The notes: generated by a model from the sequence alone, not told the origin. Counted from the first letter of the stretch, positions 12,031-26,700 are shown. The stretch: DNA of 64,000 nucleotides from Antedon mediterranea (GCF_964355755.1 NC_092678.1:10390922-10454921); one strand, 5' to 3'. Program-made: numbers and translations.

Positions 12031-14670
12031 CTTTGATGTTTTTGTGTAACCAAGTTTTATCGAAATGAACAAAATGGTCTAAAACGTCTCCAAATGCGAT
12101 TTGAAGCTTTTCCAAGCACTTTGCTGTTTTTATATTAAGTTTTTTCGAAAATCACAAAATGGTCTAAAACGTCTCTAAATGCGATTTGAAGGTATTCTGA
12201 GCAATTTGGTGTTTTTGTGTGAAAAGTTTTAACGAAATGCTCAAAATTGTCTAAAACGGTTTCTAATGTGATTTTAAGCACTTTGATGTTTTTGTAAAAC
12301 CAAGTTTCATCGAAATGCACAAAATGGTCTAAAACGTCTCCAAATGCGATTTGAAGCTATTCTGTACACTTTGATGTTTTGTGTGAAAAAAGTTTTGTCG
12401 AAATGCTCAAAATGGTCTAAAACGTTTTTAAAACGATATTAAGCTATTTTGTGCTCTTTGATGTTTTTGTGTAACCAAGTTTTATCGAAATGAACAAAAT
12501 GGTCTAAAACGTCTCCAAATGCGATTTGAAGCTTTTCCAAGCACTTTGCTGTTTTTATGTTAACAGGTTTTTTCGAAAATCACAAAATGGTCTAAAACTT
12601 CTCAAAATGCGATTTGAAGGTATTCTGAGCACTTTGGTGTTTTTGTGTGAAAAGTTTTAACGAAATGCTCAAAATTGTCTAAAACGGTTTCTAATGTGAT
12701 TTTAAGCACTTTGATGTTTTTGTAAAACCAAGTTTCATCGAAATGCACAAAATGGTCTAAAATGTCTCCAAATGCGATTTGAAGCTTTTCCAAGCACTTT
12801 GCTGTTTTTATGTTAACAAGCTTTTTCGAAAATCACAAAATGGTCTAAAACGTCTCCAAATGTGATTTGAAGATATTCTGAGCACTTTGGTATTTTTATG
12901 TTAAAAAGTTTTTTCGAAAATCACAAAATGGTCTAAAACGTCTCCAAATGCGATTTGAAGATATTCTGAGCACTTTGGTGTTTTTATGTTAAAAAGTTTT
13001 TTCGAAAATCACAAAATGGTCTAAAACGTCTCCAAATGCGATTTGAAGCTATTCTGTACACTTTGATGTTTTGTGTGAAAAAGTTTTGTCGAAATGCTCA
13101 AAATGGTTTAAAACGTTTTTAAAACGATATTAAGCTATTTTGTGCTCTTTGATGTTTTTGTATAACCAAGTTTCATCGAAATGCACAAAATGGTCTAAAA
13201 CGTCTCCAAATACGATTTGAAGCTTTTCCAAGCACTTTGCTGTTTTTATGTTAACAAGTTTTTTCGAAAATCACAAAATTGTCTAAAACGTCTCAAAATG
13301 CGATTTGAAGGTATTCTGAGCACTTTGGTGTTTTTGTGTGAAAAGTTTTAACGAAAAGCTCAAAATGGTCTAAAACGGTTCTAATGTGATTTTAAGCACT
13401 TTGATGTTTTTGTACAACCAAGTTTCATCGAAATGCTCAAAATGGTCTAAAACGTTTTTAAAACGATATTAAGCTATTTTGTGCTCTTTGATGTTTTTGT
13501 GTAACCAAGTTTTTTTCGAAAATCACAAAATGGTCTAAAACGTCTCCAAATGCGATTTGAAGCTTTTCTAAGCACTTTGGTGTTTTTATGTTAACAAGTT
13601 TTTTCGAAAATCGCAAAATGGTCTAAAACGTCTCAAAATGCGATTTGAAGGTATTCTGAGCACTTTGGTGTTTTTGTGTGAAAAGTTTTAACGAAATGCT
13701 CAAAATGGTCTAAAACGGTTTCTAATGTGATTTTAACCTCTTTGATGTTTTTGTGTAACCAAGTTCTTTTCGAAAATCACAAAATGGTCTAAAACGTCTC
13801 CAAATGCGATTTGAAGCTTTTCTAAGCACTTTGGTGTTTTTATGTTAACAAGTTTTTTCGAAAATCACAAAATGGTCTAAAACGTCTCAAAATGCGATTT
13901 GAAGGTATTCTGAGCACTTTGGTGTTTTTGTGTGAAAAGTTTTAACGAAATGCTCAAAATGGTCTAAAACGGTTTCTAATGTGATTTTAACCACTTTGAT
14001 GTTTTTGTGTAACCAAGTTTTTTCGAAAATCACAAAATGGTCTAAAACGTCTCCAAATGCGATTTGAAGCTTTTCTAAGCACTTTGGTGTTTTTATGTTA
14101 ACAAGTTTTTTCGAAAATCACAAAATGGTCTAAAACGTCTCCAAATGCGATTTGAAGCTATTCTGTACACTTTGATGTTTTGTGTGAAAAAAGTTTTGTC
14201 GAAATGCTCAAAATGGTCTAAAACGTTTTTAAAACGATATTAAGCTATTTTGTGCTCTTTGATGTTTTTGTGTAACCAAGTTTTATCGAAATGAACAAAA
14301 TGTTCTAAAACGTCTCCAAATGCGATTTGAAGCTTTTCCAAGCACTTTGCTGTTTTTATGTTAAGTTTTTTCGAAAATCACAAAATGGTCTAAAACGTCT
14401 CTAAATGCGATTTGAAGGTATTCTGAGCACTTTGGTGTTTTTGTGTGAAAAGTTTTAACGAAATGCTCAAAATTGTCTAAAACGGTTTCTAATGTGATTT
14501 TAAGCACTTTGATGTTTTTGTAAAACCAAGTTTCATCGAAATGCACAAAATGGTCTAAAACGTCTCCAAATGCGATTTGAAGCTTTTCCAAGCACTTTGC
14601 TGTTTTTATGTTAACAAGCTTTTTCGAAAATCACAAAATGGTCTAAAACGTCTCCAAATGCGATTTGAAG
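12031..14670 (+). repeat. 2.6-kb HOR module, copy 2
   Basis: A 2,640-bp module shared with 26,203, 35,640 and 45,354. Ordered markers are ATATTAAGTTTTTTCG (12,132), TTAACAGGTTTTTTCG (12,562), GGTATTTTTATG (12,890), CGAAAATCGCAAAATGG (13,606), GTTCTTTTCG (13,764) and ATGTTAAGTTTTTTCG (14,358). A private variant is TCTAAAACTTCTC near 12,592. Confidence 0.86.
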
Positions 14671-16874
14671 CTATTCTGTACACTTTGATGTTTTGTGTGA
14701 AAAAGTTTTGTCGAAATGCTCAAAATGGTTTAAAACGTTTTTAAAACGATATTAAGTTATTTTGTGCTCTTTGATGTTTTTGTGTAACCAAGTTTCATCG
14801 AAATGAACAAAATGGTCTAAAACGTCTCCAAATGCGATTTGAAGCTTTTCCAAGCACTTTGCTGTTTTTATGTTAACAAGTTTTTTCGAAAATCACAAAA
14901 TGGTGTAAAACGTCTCAAAATGCGATTTGAAGGTATTCTGAGCACTTTGGTGTTTTTGTGTGAAAAGTTTTAACGAAATGCTCAAAATGGTCTAAAACGG
15001 TTCTAATGTGATTTTAAGCTATTCTAGACACTTTGATGTTTTGTGTGAAAAAGTTTTCTCGAAATGCTCAAAATGGTCTAAAACGTTTTCCAATACCATA
15101 TTAAGCTATTTTGTGCAATTTGATGTTTTTGTGTAACCAAGTTTTTTGAAATGCGATTTGAAGATATTCTGAGGACTCTGGTGTTTTTATGTTAAAAAGT
15201 TTTTTCGAAAATCACAAAATGGTCTAAAACGTCTCCAAATGCGATTTGAAGATATTCTGAGCACTTTGGTGTTTTTATGTTAAAAAGTTTTTTCGAAAAT
15301 CACAAAATGGTCTAAAACGTCTCCAAATGCGAGTTGAAGCTATTCTGTACACTTTGATGTTTTGTGTGAAAAAGTTTTGTCGAAATGCTCAAAATGGTCT
15401 AAAACGTTTTTAAAACGATATTAAGCTATTTTGTGCTCTTTGATGTTTTTGTGTAACCAAGTTTTTTCAAAAATCACAAAATGGTCTAAAACGTCTCCAA
15501 ATGCGATTTGAAGCTTTTCTAAGCACTTTGGTGTTTTTATGTTAACAAGTTTTTTCGCAAATCACAAAATGGTCTAAAACGTCTCCAAATGCGATTTGAA
15601 GATATTCTGAGCACATTGGTGTTTTTATGTTAAAAAAGTTTTTTCGAAAATCACAAAATGGTCTAAAACGTTTCCAAATGCGATTTGAAGCTCTTCTGTA
15701 CACTTTGATGTTTTGTGTGAAAAAGTTTTTTCGAAATGCTCAAAATGGTCTAAAACGTTTTTAAATACGATATTAAGCTGTTTTGTGCACTTTGATGGTT
15801 TGTGTGAAAAGTTTTAACGAAATGCTCAAAATGGTCAAAAACGGTTTCTAATGTGATTTTAAGCACTTTGATGTTTTTGTGTAACCAAGTTTTTTCGAAA
15901 ATCACAAATTGGTCTAAAACGTCTCCAAATGCGATTTGAAGCTTTTCTAAACACTTTGGTGCTTTTATGTTAACAAGTTTTTTCGAAAATCACAAAATGG
16001 TCTAAAACGTCTCCAAATGCGATTTGAAGCTTTTCTAAACACTTTGGTGTTTTTATGTTAACAAGTTTTTTCGAAAATCACAAAATGGTCTAAAACGTCT
16101 TCAAATGCGATTTGAAGATATTCTGAGCACTTTGGTGTTTTTCTGTTAAAAAGTTTTTTCGAAAATCACAAAATGGTCTAAAACGTCTCCAAATGCGATT
16201 TGAAGCTCTTCTGTACACTTTGATGTTTTGTGTGAAAAAGTTTTCTCGAAATGCTCAAAATGGTCTAAAACGTTTTCCAATACCATATTAAGCTATTTTG
16301 TGCAATTTGATGTTTTTATGTAACCAAGTTTTTTGAAATGCGATTTGAAGATATTCTGAGCACTTTGGTGTTTTTATGTTAAAAAGTTTTTTCGAAAATC
16401 ACAAAATGGTCTAAAACGTCTCCAAATGCGATTTGAAGATATTCTGAGCACTTTGGTGTTTTTATGTTAAAAAGTTTTTTCGAAAATCACAAAATGGTCT
16501 AAAACGTCTCCAAATGCGATTTGAAGCTATTCTGTACACTTTGATGTTTTGTGTGAAAAAGTTTTGTCGAAATGCTCAAAATGGTCTAAAACGTTTTTAA
16601 AACGATATTAAGCTATTTTGTGCTCTTTGATGTTTTTGTGTAACCAAGTTTTTTCGAAAATCACAAAATGGTTTAAAACGTCTCCAAATGCGATTTGAAG
16701 CTTTTCTAAGCACTTTGGTGTTTTTATGTTAACAAGTTTTTTCGAAAATCACAAAATGGTCTAAAACGTCTCAAAATGCGATTTGAAGGTATTCTGAGCA
16801 CTTTGGTGTTTTTGTGTGAAAAGTTTTAACGAAATGCTCAAAATGGTCTAAAACGGTTTCTAATGTGATTTTAA
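13583..16874 (+). repeat. HOR block I, copy b
   Basis: Direct paralogue of 1-3,380, at offset 13,581-13,582 up to 16,205 and 13,494 after the missing monomer. The match ends where TTTTAACCAC (here) replaces TTTTAAGCAC (copy a). Confidence 0.85.
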
Positions 16875-17545
16875 CCACTTTGATGTTTTTGTGTAACCAA
16901 GTTTTTTCGAAAATCACAAAATGGTCTAAAACGTCTCCAAATGCGATTTGAAGCTTTTCTAAGCACTTTGGTGTTTTTATGTTAACAAGTTTTTTCGAAA
17001 ATCACAAAATGGTCTAAAACGTCTCCAAATGCGATTTGAAGCTATTCTGTACACTTTGATGTTTTGTGTGAAAAAAGTTTTGTCGAAATGCTCAAAATGG
17101 TCTAAAACGTTTTTAAAACGATATTAAGCTATTTTGTGCTCTTTGATGTTTTTGTGTAACCAAGTTTTATCGAAATGAACAAAATGTTCTAAAACGTCTC
17201 CAAATGCGATTTGAAGCTTTTCCAAGCACTTTGCTGTTTTTATGTTAAGTTTTTTCGAAAATCACAAAATGGTCTAAAACGTCTCTAAATGCGATTTGAA
17301 GGTATTCTGAGCACTTTGGTGTTTTTGTGTGAAAAGTTTTAACGAAATGCTCAAAATTGTCTAAAACGGTTTCTAATGTGATTTTAAGCACTTTGATGTT
17401 TTTGTAAAACCAAGTTTCATCGAAATGCACAAAATGGTCTAAAATGTCTCCAAATGCGATTTGAAGCTTTTCCAAGCACTTTGCTGTTTTTATGTTAACA
17501 AGCTTTTTCGAAAATCACAAAATGGTCTAAAACGTCTCCAAATGT

Positions 17546-20500
17546 GATTTGAAGATATTCTGAGCACTTTGGTGTTTTTATGTTAAAAAGTTTTTTGGAA
17601 AATCACAAAATGGTCTAAAACGACTCCAAATGCGATTTGAAGCTATCCTGTACACTTTGATGTTTTGTGTGAAAAAGTTTTGTCGAAATGCTCAAAAGGA
17701 TCTAAAACGTTTTTAAAACGATATTAAGCTATTTTGTGCTCTTTGATGTTTTTGTGTATCCAAGTTTCATCGAAATGAACAAAATGGTCTAAAACGTTTT
17801 TAAATACGATATTAAGCTGTTTTGTGCACTTTGATGATTTGTGTGAAAAGTTTTAACGAAATGCTCAAAATAGTCTAAAACGGTTTCTAATGTGATTTTA
17901 AGCACTTTGATGTTTTTGTGTAACCAAGTTTTTTCGGAAATCACAAAATGGTCTAAAACGTCTCCAAATGCGATTTGAAGCTTTTCTAAGCACTTTGGTG
18001 TTTTTATGTTAACAAGTTTTTTCGAAAATCACAAAATGGTCTAAAACGTCTCAAAATGCGATTTGAAGGTAATCTGAGCACTTTGGTGTTTTTGTGTGAA
18101 AAGTTTTAACGAAATGCTCAAAATGGTCTAAAACGGTTTCTAATGTGATTTTAACAACTTTGATGTTTTTGTGTAACCAAGTTTTTTCGAAAATCACAAA
18201 ATGGTCTAAAACGTTTCCAAATGCGATTTGAAGCTTTTCTAAGCACTTTGGTGTTTTTATGTTAACAAGTTTTTTCGAAAATCACAAAATGGTCTAAAAC
18301 GTCTGCAAATGCGATTTGAAGATATTCTGAGCACTTTGGTGTTTTTCTGTTAAAAAGTATTTTCGAAAATCACAAAATGGTCTAAAACGTCTCCAAATGC
18401 AATTTGAAGCTATTCTGTACACTTTGATGTTTTGTGTGAAAAAGTTTTGTCAAAATGCTCAAAATGGTCTAAAACGTTTTTAAAACGATATTAAGCTATT
18501 TTGTGCTCTTTGATGTTTTTGTATAACCAAGTTTTTTCGAAATGAACAAAATGGTCTAAAACGTCTCCAAATGCGATTTGAAGCTTTTCTAAACACTTTG
18601 GTGTTTTTATGTTAACAAGTTTTTTCGAAAATCACAAAATGGTCTAAAACGTCTCCAAATCCGATTTGAAGCTATTCTGTACACTTTGATGTTTTGTGTG
18701 AAAAAGTTTTGTCGAAATGCTCAAAATGGTCTAAAACGTTTTTAAAACGATATTAAGCTATTTTGTGCTCTTTGATGTTTTTGTGTAACCAAGTTTCATC
18801 GATATGAACAAAATGGTCTAAAACGTCTCAAAATGCGATTTGAAGGTATTCTGAGCACTTTGGTGTTTTTGGGTGAAAAGTTTTAACGAAATGCTCAAAA
18901 TGGTCTAAAACGGTTTCTAATGTGATTTTAAGCACTTTGAAGTATTTGTAAAAACAAGTTTCATCGAAATGCACAAAATAGTCTAAAACGTCTCCAAATG
19001 CGATTTGAAGCTTTTCTAAGCACTTTGGTGTTTTTATGTTAACAAGTTTTTTCGAAAATCACAAAATGGTCTAAAACGTCTCCAAATGCGATTTGAAGAT
19101 ATTCTGAGCACTTTGGTGTTTTTATGTTAAAAAGTATTTTCGAAAATCACAAAATGGTCTAAAACGTCTCCAAATGCGATTTGAAGCTCTTCTGTACACT
19201 TTGATGTTTTGTGTGAAAAAGTTTAGTCGAAATGCTCAAAATGGTCTAAAACGTTTTTAAAACGATATTAAGCTATTTTGTGCTCTTTGATGTTTTTGTG
19301 TAACCAAGTTTCATCGAAATGAACAAAATGGTCTAAAACGTCTCCAAATGCGATTTGAAGCTTTTCTAAGCACTTTGGTGTTTTTATGTTAACAAGTTTT
19401 TTCGAAAATCACAAAATGGTCTAAAACGTCTCCAAATGCGATTTGAAGATATTCTGAGCACTTTGCTGTTTTTATGTTAACAAGTTTTTTCGAAAATCAC
19501 AAAATGGTCTAAAACGTCTCAAAATGCTATTTGAAGGTATTCTGAGCACTTTGGTGTTTTTGTGTGAAAAGTTTTAACGAAATGCTCAAAATGGTCTAAA
19601 ACGGTTCTAATGTGATTTTAAACACTTTGATGTTTTGTGTGAAAAAGTTTTGTCAAAATGCTGAAAATGGTCTAAAACGTTTTTAAAACGATATTAAGCT
19701 ATTTTGTGCTCTTTGATGTTTTTGTATAACCAAGTTTTTTCGAAAATCACAAAATGGTCTAAAACGTCTCCAAATGCGATTTGAAGATATTCTGAGCACT
19801 TTGGTGTTTTTATGTTAAAAAGTTTTTTCGAAAATCACAAAATGGTCTAAAACGTCTCCAAATGCGATTTGAAGATATTCTGAGCACTTTGGTGTTTTTA
19901 TGTTAAAAAGTTTTTTCGAAAATCACAAAATGGTCTAAAACGTCTCCAAATGCGATTTGAAGCTATTCTATACACTTTGATGTTTTGTGTTAAAAAGTTT
20001 TGTCGAAATGCTCAAAATGGTTTAAAACGTTTTTAAAACGATATTAAGCTATTTTGTGCTCTTTGATGTTTTTGTGTAACCAAGTTTCATCGAAATTAAC
20101 AAAATGGTCTAAAACGTCTCCAAATGCGATTTGAAGCTTTTCCAAGCACTTTGCTGTTTTTATGTTAACAAGTTTTTTCGAAAATCACAAAATTGTCTAA
20201 AACGTCTCAAAATGCGATTTGAAGGTATTCTGAGCACTTTGGTGTTTTTGTGTGAAAAGTTTTAACGAAAAGCTCAAAATGGTCTAAAACGGTTCTAATG
20301 TGATTTTAAGCACTTTGATGTTTTTGTACAACCAAGTTTCATCGAAATGCTCAAAATGGTCTAAAACGTTTTTAAAACGATATTAAGCTATTTTGTGCTC
20401 TTTGATGTTTTTGTGTAACCAAGTTTTTTCGAAAATCACAAAATGGTCTAAAACGTCTCCAAATGCGATTTGAAGCTTTTCTAAGCACTTTGGTGTTTTT

Positions 20501-20808
20501 ATGTTAACAAGTTTTTTCGAAAATCACAAAATGGTCTAAAACGTCTCAAAATGCGATTTGAAGGTATTCTGAGCACTTTGGTGTTTTTGTGTGAAAAGTT
20601 TTAACGAAATGCTCAAAATGGTCTAAAACGGTTTCTAATGTGATTTTAACCACTTTGATGTTTTTGTGTAACCAAGTTCTTTTCGAAAATCACAAAATGG
20701 TCTAAAACGTCTCCAAATGCGATTTGAAGCTTTTCTAAGCACTTTGGTGTTTTTATGTTAACAAGTTTTTTCGAAAATCACAAAATGGTCTAAAACGTCT
20801 CAAAATGC
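17546..20808 (+). repeat. HOR block III, copy a (first segment)
   Basis: Matches 49,419-52,681 at a constant offset of 31,873 with no net indel over 3,263 bp. Rare shared variants are TTTTTTCGGAAATC (17,935 and 49,808), GGTAATCTGAGC (18,068 and 49,941) and AATGCTGAAAATGG (19,660 and 51,533). I noticed about five substitutions, so the duplication is recent; I did not count exhaustively. Confidence 0.88.
18395..19318 (+). repeat. 924-bp HOR module, copy 4
   Basis: Same length and order. Its second monomer carries TTTTTTCGAAATGAACAAAA (18,534) instead of CGAAAATCAC. This variant is shared with the copy at 50,268, which marks the two as sisters within HOR block III. Confidence 0.88.
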
Positions 20809-23098
20809 GATTTGAAGGTATTCTGAGCACTTTGGTGTTTTTGTGTGAAAAGTTTTAACGAAATGCTCAAAATGGTCTAAAACGGTTTCTAATGTGATTT
20901 TAACCACTTTGATGTTTTTGTGTAACCAAGTTTTTTCGAAAATCACAAAATGGTCTAAAACGTCTCCAAATGCGATTTGAAGCTTTTCTAAGCACTTTGG
21001 TGTTTTTATGTTAACAAGTTTTTTCGAAAATCACAAAATGGTCTAAAACGTCTCCAAATGCGATTTGAAGCTATTCTGTACACTTTGATGTTTTGTGTGA
21101 AAAGTTTTAACGAAATGCTCAAAATTGTCTAAAACGGTTTCTAATGTGATTTTAAGCACTTTGATGTTTTTGTAAAACCAAGTTTCATCGAAATGCACAA
21201 AATGGTCTAAAACGTCTCCAAATGCGATTTGAAGCTTTTCCAAGCACTTTGGTGTTTTTATGTTAACAAGGTTTTTCGAAAATCACAAAATGGTCTAAAA
21301 CGTCTCCAAATGCGATTTGAAGCTTTTCCAAGCACTTTGCTGTTTTTATGTTAACAAGTTTTTTCGAAAATCACAAAATGGTCTAAAACGTCTCAAAATA
21401 CGATATTAAGCTGTTTTGTGCACTTTGATGATTTGTGTGAAAAGTTTTAACGAAATGCTCAAAATGGTCTAAAACGGTTTCTAATGTGATTTTAAGCACT
21501 TTGATGTTTTTATGTAGCCAAGTTTTTTCGAAAATCACAAAATGGTCAAAAACGTCTCCAAATGCGATTTGAAGCTTTTCTAAGCACTTTGGTTTTTTTA
21601 TGTTAACAAGTTTTTTCGAAAATCACAAAATGGTCTAAAACGTCTTCAAATGCGATTTGAAGATATTCTGAGCACTTTGGTGTTTTTCTGTTAAAAAGTA
21701 TTTTCGAAAATCACAAAATGGCCTAAAACGTCTCCAAATGCGATTTGAAGCTATTCTGTACACTTTGATGTTTTGTGTGAAAAAGTTTTGTCAAAATGCT
21801 CAAAATGGTCTAAAACGTTTTTAAAACGATATTAAGCTATTTTGTGCTCTTTGATGTGTTTGTATAACCAAGTTTTTTCGAAAATCACAAAATGGTCTAA
21901 AACGTCTCCAAATGCGATTTGAAGCTTTTCCAAGCACTTTGCTGTTTTTATGTTAACAATTTTTTTCGAAAATCATAAAATGGTCTAAAACGTCTCCAAA
22001 TGCGATTTGAAGCTATTCTGTACACTTTGATGTTTTGTGTGAAAAGTTTTGTCGAAATGCTCAAAATGGTCTAAAACGTTTTTAAAACGATATTAAGCTA
22101 TTTTGTGCTCTTTGATGTTTTTGTGTAACCAAGTTTCATCGAAATGAGCAAAATGGTCTAAAACGTCTCCAAATGCGATTTGAAGCTTTTCTAAGCACTT
22201 TGGTGTTTTTATGTTAACAAGTTTTTTCGAAAATCACAAAATGGTCTAAAACGTCTCCAAATGCGATTTGAAGATATTCTGAGCACTTTGCTGTTTTTAT
22301 GTTAACAAGTTTTTTCGAAAATCACAAAATGGTCTAAAACGTCTCAAAATGCTATTTGAAGGTATTCTGAGCACTTTGGTGTTTTTGTGTGAAAAGTTTT
22401 AACGAAATGCTCAAAATGGTCTAAAACGGTTCTAATGTGATTTTAAGCACTTTGATGTTTTTGTATAACCAAGTTTCATCGAAATGCTCAAAATGGTCTA
22501 AAACGTTTTTAAAACGATATTAAGCTATTTTGTGCTCTTTGATGTTTTTGTGTAACGAAGTTTCATCGAAATGAACAAAATGGTCTAAAACGTCTCCAAA
22601 TGCGATTTGAAGCTTTTCCAAGCACTTTGCTGTTTTTATGTTAACAAGTTTTTTCGAAAATCACAAAATGGCCTAAAACGTCTCAAAATGCGATTTCAAG
22701 GTATTCTGAGCACTTTGGTGTTTTTGTGTGAAAGGTTTTAACGAAATGCTCAAAATGGTCTAAAACGGTTTCTAATGTGATTTAAAGCACTTTGATGTTT
22801 TTGTATAACCAAGTTTCATCGAAATGCACAAAATGGTCTAAAACGTCTCCAAATGCGATTTGAAGCTTTTCTAAGCACTTTGCTGTTTTTATGTTAACAA
22901 GTTTTTTCGAAAATCACAAAATGGTCTAAAACGTCTCCAAATGCGATTTGAAGATATTCTGAGCACTTTGGTGTTTTTATGTTAAAAAGTTTTTTCGAAA
23001 ATCACAAAATGGTCTAAAACGTCTCCAAATGCGATTTGAAGATATTCTGAGCACTTTGGTGTTTTTATGTTAACAAGTTTTTTCGAAAATCACAAAAT
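19379..23098 (+). repeat. HOR block III, copy a (second segment)
   Basis: Matches 53,213-56,932 at a constant offset of 33,834. It overlaps the first segment, because 19,379-20,808 is present twice in the other copy. Shared rare variants are GGTTTTTTTATG (21,591 and 55,425), AATCATAAAATGG (21,970 and 55,804) and GTAACGAAG (22,552 and 56,386). It ends at the empty transposon site. Confidence 0.88.
23095..23098. other. Paralogous empty target site of the transposon
   Basis: The block 19,379-23,098 is the direct paralogue of 53,213-56,932 at a constant offset of 33,834. The insertion point 56,929-56,932 therefore maps to AAAT at 23,095-23,098. The satellite runs on here without interruption for about 150 bp that match the sequence right of the transposon (CAAATGCGATTTGAAG, then CTATTCTGTACAC). 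This is an internal before-insertion control, and it shows the insertion post-dates the duplication of this block. Confidence 0.85.
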
Positions 23099-23769
23099 GG
23101 TCTAAAACGTCTCCAAATGCGATTTGAAGCTATTCTGTACACTTTGATGTTTTGTGTGAAAAAGTTTTGTCGAAATGCTCAAAATGGTCTAAAACGTTTT
23201 TAAAACGATATTAAGCTATTTTGTGCTCTTTGATGTTTTTCTGTAACCAAGTTTTATCGAAATGAACAAAATGGTCTAAAACGTCTCCAAATGCGATTTG
23301 AAGCTTTTCCAAGCACTTTGCTGTTTTTATGTTAACAAGTTTTTTCGAAAATCACAAAATGGTCTAAAACGTCTCAAAATGCGATTTGAAGGTATTCTGA
23401 GCACTTTGGTGTTTTTGTGTGAAAAGTTTTAACGAAATGCTCAAAATTGTCTAAAACGGTTTCTAATGTGATTTTAAGCACTTTGATGTTTTTGTAAAAC
23501 CAAGTTTCATCGAAATGAACAAAATGGTCTAAAATGTCTCCAAATGCGATTTGAAGCTTTTCCAAGCACTTTGCTGTTTTTATGTTAACAAGCTTTTTCG
23601 AAAATCACAAAATGGTCTAAAACGTCTCCAAATGCGATTTGAAGATATTCTGAGCACTTTGGTGTTTTTATGTTAAAAAGTTTTTTCGAAAATCACAAAA
23701 TGGTCTAAAACGTCTCCAAATGCAATTTGAAGATATTCTGAGCACTTTGGTGTTTTTATGTTAAAAAGT

Positions 23770-26700
23770 TTTTTCGAAAATCACAAAATGGTCTAAAACG
23801 TCTCCAAATGCGATTTGAAGCTATTCTGTACACTTTGATGTTTTGTGTGAAAAAGTTTTGTCGAAATGCTCAAAATGGTTTAAAACGTTTTTAAAACGAT
23901 ATTAAGTTATTTTGTGCTCTTTGATGTTTTTGTGTAACCAAGTTTCATCGAAATGAACAAAATGGTCTAAAACGTCTCCAAATGCGATTTGAAGCTTTTC
24001 CAAGCACTTTGCTGTTTTTATGTTAACAAGTTTTTTCGAAAATCACAAAATGGTGTAAAACGTCTCAAAATGCGATTTGAAGGTATTCTGAGCACTTTGG
24101 TGTTTTTGTGTGAAAAGTTTTAACGAAATGCTCAAAATGGTCTAAAACGGTTCTAATGTGATTTTAAGCTATTCTAGACACTTTGATGTTTTGTGTGAAA
24201 AAGTTTTCTCGAAATGCTCAAAATGGTCTAAAACGTTTTCCAATACCATATTAAGCTATTTTGTGCAATTTGATGTTTTTGTGTAACCAAGTTTTTTGAA
24301 ATGCGATTTGAAGATATTCTGAGGACTCTGGTGTTTTTATGTTAAAAAGTTTTTTCGAAAATCACAAAATGGTCTAAAACGTCTCCAAATGCGATTTGAA
24401 GATATTCTGAGCACTTTGGTGTTTTTATGTTAAAAATTTTTTTCGAAAATCACAAAATGGTCTAAAACGTCTCCAAATGCGAGTTGAAGCTATTCTGTAC
24501 ACTTTGATGTTTTGTGTGAAAAAGTTTTGTCGAAATGCTCAAAATGGTCTAAAACGTTTTTAAAACGATATTAAGCTATTTTGTGCTCTTTGATGTTTTT
24601 GTGTAACCAAGTTTTTTCGAAAATCACAAAATGGTCTAAAACGTCTCCAAATGCGATTTGAAGCTTTTCTAAGCACTTTGGTGTTTTTATGTTAACAAGT
24701 TTTTTCGCAAATCACAAAATGGTCTAAAACGTCTCCAAATGCGATTTGAAGATATTCTGAGCACATTGGTGTTTTTATGTTAAAAAAGTTTTTTCGAAAA
24801 TCACAAAATGGTCTAAAACGTTTCCAAATGCGATTTGAAGCTCTTCTGTACACTTTGATGTTTTGTGTGAAAAAGTTTTTTCGAAATGCTCAAAATGGTC
24901 TAAAACGTTTTTAAATACGATATTAAGCTGTTTTGTGCACTTTGATGGTTTGTGTGAAAAGTTTTAACGAAATGCTCAAAATGGTCAAAAACGGTTTCTA
25001 ATGTGATTTTAAGCACTTTGATGTTTTTGTGTAACCAAGTTTTTTCGAAAATCACAAATTGGTCTAAAACGTCTCCAAATGCGATTTGAAGCTTTTCTAA
25101 ACACTTTGGTGCTTTTATGTTAACAAGTTTTTTCGAAAATCACAAAATGGTCTAAAACGTCTCCAAATGCGATTTGAAGCTTTTCTAAACACTTTGGTGT
25201 TTTTATGTTAACAAGTTTTTTCGAAAATCACAAAATGGTCTAAAACGTCTTCAAATGCGATTTGAAGATATTCTGAGCACTTTGGTGTTTTTCTGTTAAA
25301 AAGTTTTTTCGAAAATCACAAAATGGTCTAAAACGTCTCCAAATGCGATTTGAAGCTCTTCTGTACACTTTGATGTTTTGTGTGAAAAAGTTTTCTCGAA
25401 ATGCTCAAAATGGTCTAAAACGTTTTCCAATACCATATTAAGCTATTTTGTGCAATTTGATGTTTTTATGTAACCAAGTTTTTTGAAATGCGATTTGAAG
25501 ATATTCTGAGCACTTTGGTGTTTTTATGTTAAAAAGTTTTTTCGAAAATCACAAAATGGTCTAAAACGTCTCCAAATGCGATTTGAAGATATTCTGAGCA
25601 CTTTGGTGTTTTTATGTTAAAAAGTTTTTTCGAAAATCACAAAATGGTCTAAAACGTCTCCAAATGCGATTTGAAGCTATTCTGTACACTTTGATGTTTT
25701 GTGTGAAAAAGTTTTGTCGAAATGCTCAAAATGGTCTAAAACGTATTTAAAACGATATTAAGCTATTTTGTGCTCTTTGATGTTTTTGTGTAACCAAGTT
25801 TTTTCGAAAATCACAAAATGGTCTAAAACGTCTCCAAATGCGATTTGAAGCTTTTCTAAGCACTTTGGTGTTTTTATGTTAACAAGTTTTTTCGAAAATC
25901 ACAAAATGGTCTAAAACGTCTCAAAATGCGATTTGAAGGTATTCTGAGCACTTTGGTGTTTTTGTGTGAAAAGTTTTAACGAAATGCTCAAAATGGTCTA
26001 AAACGGTTTCTAATGTGATTTTAAGCACTTTGATGTTTTTGTGTAACCAAGTTTTTTCGAAAATCACAAAATGGTCTAAAACGTCTCCAAATGCGATTTG
26101 AAGCTATTCTGTACACTTTGATGTTTTGTGTGAAAAAAGTTTTGTCGAAATGCTCAAAATGGTCTAAAACGTTTTTAAAACGATATTGAGCTATTTTGTG
26201 CTCTTTGATGTTTTTGTGTAACCAAGTTTTATCGAAATGAACAAAATGGTCTAAAACGTCTCCAAATGCGATTTGAAGCTTTTCCAAGCACTTTGCTGTT
26301 TTTATATTAAGTTTTTTCGAAAATCACAAAATGGTCTAAAACGTCTCTAAATGCGATTTGAAGGTATTCTGAGCAATTTGGTGTTTTTGTGTGAAAAGTT
26401 TTAACGAAATGCTCAAAATTGTCTAAAACGGTTTCTAATGTGATTTTAAGCACTTTGATGTTTTTGTAAAACCAAGTTTCATCGAAATGCACAAAATGGT
26501 CTAAAACGTCTCCAAATGCGATTTGAAGCTATTCTGTACACTTTGATGTTTTGTGTGAAAAAAGTTTTGTCGAAATGCTCAAAATGGTCTAAAACGTTTT
26601 TAAAACGATATTAAGCTATTTTGTGCTCTTTGATGTTTTTGTGTAACCAAGTTTTATCGAAATGAACAAAATGGTCTAAAACGTCTCCAAATGCGATTTG

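Larger units (their letters stand above)
8203..14670 (+). repeat. HOR block II, copy a
   Basis: Matches 31,640-38,279 directly, at offset 23,437 up to 11,454 and 23,609 from 11,455 on. Shared rare variants include GGTCTATAACGTTTTT (9,087 and 32,524), the 11-base bridge ACCATTATTAAGC (11,524 and 35,133) and TTTTTTGGAAAATC (11,722 and 35,333). Confidence 0.85.
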